Below are positions 59,169-64,000 of a stretch of 64,000 bases of DNA, in pieces (positions within the stretch are counted from its first letter, which is position 1; each line of letters begins with the position of its first letter). The stretch spans positions 99,419 through 163,418 of the forward strand of contig MLAK01000893.1 of NCBI GenBank assembly GCA_001839685.1. The letters are read 5' to 3'. This DNA comes from Tritrichomonas foetus (taxonomy: Eukaryota; Parabasalia; Tritrichomonadida; Tritrichomonadidae). The position numbers and the translations under genes were made by a program. The notes beneath the pieces are model-generated. The model was not told the DNA's origin, did no database searches, and saw only the letters and a list, made by a program, of their open reading frames with translations.

Positions 59169-62100
59169 TTGTCGTCATCAGCACGCTTAATCGTTCGTCC
59201 CACAATTAGCCTTCGATCATCAAGTAATGCTGTAATACCGAAAACGCCAACAAGAAAAAATGAATCACGAATTCGTCATTTAGGTGCACATTCGTCTTTA
59301 TCCATGACCTACTCTAAAGCTGAAACGCATGATTCTTCCCAAGCCGGCTACTATCGAATGTCGTCCGATATTTCCACGATGTTTTCGATTCGAGAAAAAA
59401 TTGAACATTTAGTCGAATTATCGATACAAGTGGTTCTCGATAATGACACAACTCCTGAAATCGAAGCCGAATTTGAGCCTGCTTTGAGGGCACTTGAACA
59501 TAGTTATCCACCTTTTCATAAACAGGGTGTTCATTATTTCACAACATATTGTTCGATGCAAGAATCCGCAAAAACAAACCAAATTTTAAGTTCAGCTGGC
59601 GTTAGAATGCCATTACAAGCATTTACTCAAGATTGGAAGGCACTCTGCGGAATTATTGATAAATATACAAATTTAAATCCTCCACCACATGCTAAAGAAA
59701 TCAATTCTAAGTTTAAAGCAGTAAGAGCATCATTAGATACTATTAGAAAAACAAATGAAAGAAGAAAACATCCAACTCCAGGAATTACTCCATGCATTAC
59801 GAATATTTTAGCACTCGGAAAATCAATTTCCAAAAACATAGTTGACTTATTTTCCCAAAATTTCACGGAATTTGGCTCTAATTTATTTGACTCGCTTCGA
59901 ACCGATGTTAAATCATTTTTAAAAGTGATCAATGAAGCATTTTCAAATGAATTTGTTCAAAGTGGAGTTATGTTATGTGATTTATATCGAATTAGATCAA
60001 ATATTTTCACTGATTGTAATGAAATCATAGAATCATTAAAAGCCGCTTTTGTTTTTCCAAAACAAATGTCAGAAATCCATATTCTGAAAAATACAACAGA
60101 AGGTGAATTAAAACGAATAATTGAGAAATTATCGGTTCCTTTTATTATAATTAAACCAAATGCTGAAGCAATTAGCGAATTAACACCGCCTGAAGAAGAT
60201 TCTGCAGATAATTATCAAGAAGAAGTTGATGCAAATAATTTCGTAGAAAGAGATGAGATCATTCCGCAAGCTCTCCCAAAACAAGATTATTTAGCAGCTT
60301 GTAATCGGATCGATGAATTTACAACAAATGTTTTTGATATTATTGATTATGAAATAGATTATTCAAAAGATACATGGGATAATTTAAATGAAATTAAACA
60401 TATTATCACTAATTATAAAAATGAAATCGATAGTCAAAGAGTACAAATAAAAGCATTAAATCATGAAATTGAACAATTAAGAGAATCGAATGATGATAAT
60501 GAAATTTTATTTATTAAAAAGAGCGAAGCTCTAACAAAAGCAAATGATATAAATACTGCTAGACTTGAAAAAACAGAGATTGATAATGCAAAATTGGTTG
60601 CGGAATGCGAAGTTCAAAAGAAAGAAATAGAAAACTTACAATTTGAATATTCCAATTTAAGATCAAAAGGAGATGCAGTTGCATTTCGAAATGCTCTTGT
60701 TGATGTTGGCAAATCATTAGATTCAAATGCTAAAATTGAATTATTACCCCAAGATGACCTAATTCAAGCTGTTAAGAGTATCGTTTTAATTGAAGTTAAT
60801 AAAAAATGTGAAAATTGTCCAATTTTGGAAGGAAGAATAAATAATGTTCAAAATCAACTCAGAAAGATCATGGATAAATTAAAAGATATTCATCCAGAAT
60901 TACCAGACTACCAAAAAGAAGAACAACCTCCTGCTCCAGATAAAACTGGAAATAAGAAATTACAAAAAAAAGATGGACCACGATTATTGGCTGATAATTT
61001 CTCTCAATCTCGAGTTTCTGTTGATGTTATCACTGATAAAACCAAAGCTAACAGTGATGAAGTTACCTCACGCTCAATTAAAAGCACATCTTGTTTACCA
61101 GCAGTGGATATTCGTGACGCTAAACAGTCACATTCCTTATCACTATCCCGATATCTTCCTTCACTAGGTGAAGATAGCCAAAGTTCACCAAAATCAATAT
61201 TTTCTATTTCTGAAACTGAGAGTATTCAAGAGAGTACTGGTGTCCCAATTCTGCAAGTTGCAGACGATGAAGACATGATGAATACCCAATCAAGCTTTAC
61301 AACTAGCCCGAGTAGAGAAAGTCTTATTGCTTCAAAAACTGACATTCAAAGTATAAATGAGCTTCCAAGTGTTAATGAAGCTCAAGGTAATCAGCAAAAT
61401 CCATTAAAAATTTCAAATGATGATTTATCCAACAATAACGAAGTTGAAAACCGTTCATCAGTTTCTGAAATTGGCCCGCTGATGCAGCTCATGAATATGA
61501 CAAATAGTCCAAAAATTATTTCGACAACCCTTGAAGATACTGTCAAATATGTTGAGATTTTATGCGAAAATCATGAAAATGATTATAAGGTTTTATTGGA
61601 ACAAGTAAATATCTCTAAAATGCCAGTTGTTGAAGCAATTTTAATGGTTGATGATTCATATGATAAAGAACGACTTATGGAAAAACTACCTTCCAGCTTA
61701 CGACAAATTTTACATAATTGCATGCGGACATTTCTCGGTAAAATGGATAAGCTTACCCAATCATTTGAAAAGAAAGAAGGACGATATTTAACTACTTTGT
61801 TTCAAATTGGTGAAAAGCTCGGCAGGATGGCAAATAGTCAATCAATTGAATTTAATTCCAAAGCAGAAACTTCTGCTGAGAGAAATAGAATAATCGAGTA
61901 TATAAGCACCAATTTCAAGACATTGAAAGGCACACTTTATCGTCTTGAAGAAGAATTAATAACCGAAAGGAAACTATCCCATAAGTTACAAATTGAAAAA
62001 GAGGATTTACGAGATGCTTATTGTGAGATTTTCAAACTTCGTCCTCATACAGAAAATGGATTAAAAGAATGTCGTTTGAAAATGAATGAAATTTATTCCA

Positions 62101-62525
62101 ATCATGATCATGAAATTCAACAATTAAACATAACCATCGAAACACTGAAGTCAAATGCAACCGCAATTGAAGAAAGAATTATTGGAATGAGTCAAGAATA
62201 TGAAGGAAATTTGTATGAAAAACTTGAAAAACTTCAAGACAAATCTGAAAAGCTGTTTACTCAACATAAAGACATGGAAAATGAAATAACAAAATTGAAA
62301 GATGCATTGCTAAACATTGCTGCAATTTTGGATAACCGAAATGATATGAATGATGATGAATCAATTCAATACATCTACGATTTTTGTGCTAAACATCGTG
62401 GTGGTGTTCGAGTTATTGATGTTCCGAAGCTTGATTTATTACTTTCGCATTTAGATTGTGACAAAAATGCTCCCCTTGAAGATATTATTGAGAAACTTTC
62501 AACAAGGGATTTGCCAAAAGAATAA
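59169..62525 (+). CDS. Large coiled-coil protein, unknown
   Basis: 1118 aa as an open frame. Residues 1-60 are basic and Ser-rich. A globular helical part spans ~75-345. Coiled coils lie at ~405-500 and ~880-1085, separated by a Ser-rich disordered stretch (~600-770). CENCPILEGRINN (~555) is a lone CxxC. No family is recognised; a structural role is likely. The first possible codon is TTG, four codons after an in-frame TAA. The first ATG is at residue 46 (59304), yet the sequence before it looks coding. The start is therefore unresolved. The stop is TAAA. Confidence 0.75.
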   Translation: MSSSARLIVRPTISLRSSSNAVIPKTPTRKNESRIRHLGAHSSLSMTYSKAETHDSSQAGYYRMSSDISTMFSIREKIEHLVELSIQVVLDNDTTPEIEAEFEPALRALEHSYPPFHKQGVHYFTTYCSMQESAKTNQILSSAGVRMPLQAFTQDWKALCGIIDKYTNLNPPPHAKEINSKFKAVRASLDTIRKTNERRKHPTPGITPCITNILALGKSISKNIVDLFSQNFTEFGSNLFDSLRTDVKSFLKVINEAFSNEFVQSGVMLCDLYRIRSNIFTDCNEIIESLKAAFVFPKQMSEIHILKNTTEGELKRIIEKLSVPFIIIKPNAEAISELTPPEEDSADNYQEEVDANNFVERDEIIPQALPKQDYLAACNRIDEFTTNVFDIIDYEIDYSKDTWDNLNEIKHIITNYKNEIDSQRVQIKALNHEIEQLRESNDDNEILFIKKSEALTKANDINTARLEKTEIDNAKLVAECEVQKKEIENLQFEYSNLRSKGDAVAFRNALVDVGKSLDSNAKIELLPQDDLIQAVKSIVLIEVNKKCENCPILEGRINNVQNQLRKIMDKLKDIHPELPDYQKEEQPPAPDKTGNKKLQKKDGPRLLADNFSQSRVSVDVITDKTKANSDEVTSRSIKSTSCLPAVDIRDAKQSHSLSLSRYLPSLGEDSQSSPKSIFSISETESIQESTGVPILQVADDEDMMNTQSSFTTSPSRESLIASKTDIQSINELPSVNEAQGNQQNPLKISNDDLSNNNEVENRSSVSEIGPLMQLMNMTNSPKIISTTLEDTVKYVEILCENHENDYKVLLEQVNISKMPVVEAILMVDDSYDKERLMEKLPSSLRQILHNCMRTFLGKMDKLTQSFEKKEGRYLTTLFQIGEKLGRMANSQSIEFNSKAETSAERNRIIEYISTNFKTLKGTLYRLEEELITERKLSHKLQIEKEDLRDAYCEIFKLRPHTENGLKECRLKMNEIYSNHDHEIQQLNITIETLKSNATAIEERIIGMSQEYEGNLYEKLEKLQDKSEKLFTQHKDMENEITKLKDALLNIAAILDNRNDMNDDESIQYIYDFCAKHRGGVRVIDVPKLDLLLSHLDCDKNAPLEDIIEKLSTRDLPKE

Positions 62526-63108
62526 ATGTTTGATATTTTTTGGATTTTTTTATCATTTTTAACTATGAGTTCATTTATACTTTTTTTCCCATGAAAAACA
62601 ATCATTTTTACGGATTTGACGAATGATACATGAACAGTAGAGATATATCATTTTCTTATTTATTTATTTTTTTTTATAAAATCAAAAGTAAAAATTCTGG
62701 AATTTAAATCAATGAAGATTTATTGGTGAGACTTTTGACGTCTTTACAGGAGCATCAATTTTGCTAATCAGTCATCGAATCTCAAGGCTTTTCCTCATTC
62801 ATATTGTTACATTTTTTTATGAACCCATCAAATGTGAGAATAACAAATATGAAATTTCATAGAATTGTGTGTATTCAATTGAATTATTTTGAATATATGG
62901 TTCAGTGGAATTGATCAAAAAGTTATTAATAAATTGAAATAAATGCTTTTTTGGATAGAAACACGTGCCAATTCAATGAAATCTTTCGACAATTTTCACA
63001 ACAATTTCTCAAAATCCTATGGAAATTAGTCAAACAACATTTTTTGTTCTCAATTAATTTCTCATTCATTCAATTTAATTTTAGTTTTTTTGCTGCGATT
63101 TTGTAAAT
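62526..63108. other. Intergenic gap
   Basis: 583 nt between two plus-strand genes. AT-rich; nothing recognisable. Confidence 0.5.
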
Positions 63109-64000
63109 ATGAGAAGGCGCACGCAGGATGACTACGATTCATATAGTGATTCCGATGATAAAAATAATAGTCGAAAAAATCCAATACAGAGACAGGCGAT
63201 GACGAACCAATATTCATATTCCGACGATAATGAAACTTCCTCCGCGAGTGACCATGATCAACGACCGAAAAATCAAAATAAATCTAATCAAAACAATACA
63301 CAACGCCAACCATCACCAACAAGTCAAGATTTTCTTCAAAAGAATAGGAATATACCAAATTATTTTCACACTCAGAATAACTACAGTGATGATGATTATG
63401 ATGACTATGATGACCAAAGTAATACAAGAGATCGATTTTTCAAACCTGATCCTGATGAATATTCCGATTCTGACGAAGATTTTTTGAGACAGAATTTCAT
63501 CCAAAAAAAGGATAATCAACACTTTTCTTATTCTGAAGATGAAAATACTGTTCAAAATAACTTAAATCCCAACTTTCACATTTTTCAAGAAAAGGCTGCT
63601 CACAGTCCAAATGTTTTTGATTTCCCAAGTGACGATTCATACGATGATTTTAAAGACGATGAGGAAAATAAAGGCAAACAATTAATTAATATTGTCAGTA
63701 AATCAGACAGTAATGATGATGACTATGATAATTTTGTTGAAGAATTCAGGAAAAATATCCAAAACAATCAAGAAATTATAAATAATAAAGCGTTAGAAAA
63801 GGAACATTATCCTTTTCTTGGTCAACCAAAATTTAGTAATCTCGGCCATTCTGACTATTCTGACTCATATGATGATATTAAGAACCATAATATACATAAA
63901 ACTATGATTCAACAACAACCAATTGAACAACAACAACCAATTCCAAATCAACAGTCAATTCCAAATCAGCAGCCAATTCCAAATCAACAGCCAATTCCAA
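63109..64000 (+). CDS. Acidic low-complexity protein, N-terminal part (cut by window end)
   Basis: 297 codons open from an ATG at 63109 to the window edge, translated by eye without a stop. It begins MRRRTQDDYDSYSDSDD and repeats YSDSD/SYDD-type acidic Ser/Tyr clusters throughout, with Asn/Gln-rich stretches. It ends in an in-frame 18-bp repeat coding QPIPNQ from about 63910. The basic start and SDSD patches resemble the N-terminus of the tubby-like protein at 39687-41261, so a tubby-like domain may follow outside the window. That is a guess. Tyr/Ser clusters next to acidic residues are typical CK2-type phosphorylation contexts. Confidence 0.75.
   Translation, partial: MRRRTQDDYDSYSDSDDKNNSRKNPIQRQAMTNQYSYSDDNETSSASDHDQRPKNQNKSNQNNTQRQPSPTSQDFLQKNRNIPNYFHTQNNYSDDDYDDYDDQSNTRDRFFKPDPDEYSDSDEDFLRQNFIQKKDNQHFSYSEDENTVQNNLNPNFHIFQEKAAHSPNVFDFPSDDSYDDFKDDEENKGKQLINIVSKSDSNDDDYDNFVEEFRKNIQNNQEIINNKALEKEHYPFLGQPKFSNLGHSDYSDSYDDIKNHNIHKTMIQQQPIEQQQPIPNQQSIPNQQPIPNQQPIP

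Noticed and set aside
1..64000. CRISPR arrays, bacterial operons, ribosome-binding sites or phage genes
   Set aside because: No regularly spaced repeats, no Shine-Dalgarno sequences and no such genes; the gene content is eukaryotic.

Overview
The window reads as compact, AT-rich (roughly 70%) protist nuclear DNA. Genes are long uninterrupted ORFs on both strands in the standard genetic code, with short or moderate gaps between them. Several genes end in TAA followed by A, as in the UAAA stop/poly(A) overlap known from Trichomonas, and several carry a TTTCAG box just upstream of the start, resembling the TCA-type initiator of that group. The content is many coiled-coil proteins, tail-anchored kinases, R2R3 Myb, an ecto-NTPDase, M60-like and RHS-like proteins. 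This fits a parabasalid such as Tritrichomonas. The species is an inference; no rRNA or other marker is present. Two N characters (2106 and 39491) show the sequence is a draft assembly.

Layout. 1-1547 (-): N-terminal part of a NOT1-like CCR4-NOT scaffold. 1916-7110: a large inverted repeat of two ~2.0 kb arms around a 1.17 kb spacer. Each arm holds the same multi-pass membrane protein gene, a tRNA-Ala(AGC) and a broken tRNA-like relic. 7.4-16.8 kb: a disordered protein with a cupin-like tail, a calmodulin-like EF-hand protein, a coiled-coil protein, a helical protein and a small coiled-coil protein, plus gaps with a degenerate dispersed repeat. 16.8-26.5 kb: an acylated M60/TCAF-like protein without HExxH, an ecto-NTPDase, a large coiled coil and an RHS/Crinkler-like P-loop protein. 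27.9-33.9 kb: a CK1-like pseudokinase, an Asn-rich coiled coil and an R2R3 Myb. 34.8-46.6 kb: SLX1 nuclease, TBC RabGAP, a radical SAM-flavodoxin fusion, a tubby-like protein, a MINDY deubiquitinase, a Fes1/HspBP1 factor, a type I membrane protein and a small unknown. 47.6-58.3 kb: a MED14-like subunit, an unknown basic protein, and two tail-anchored kinases in inverted orientation around a paralogue of the Asn-rich coiled coil. The kinases share 596 nt that are almost identical. 58.7-64 kb: a 72-aa membrane protein, a large coiled-coil protein, and the start of an acidic low-complexity gene cut by the window end.

The genes do not form one pathway. Most are housekeeping (mRNA decay and transcription, ubiquitin, Rab traffic, chaperone, DNA repair) or cytoskeletal. 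The most unusual items are the tRNA-bearing inverted repeat, the kinase gene-conversion tract, the radical SAM-flavodoxin fusion, the RHS-like NTPase/nuclease-like protein with a duplicated box upstream, and three large ORFs with no in-frame ATG at the expected start. All functional calls rest on motif recognition by eye; no search was run.
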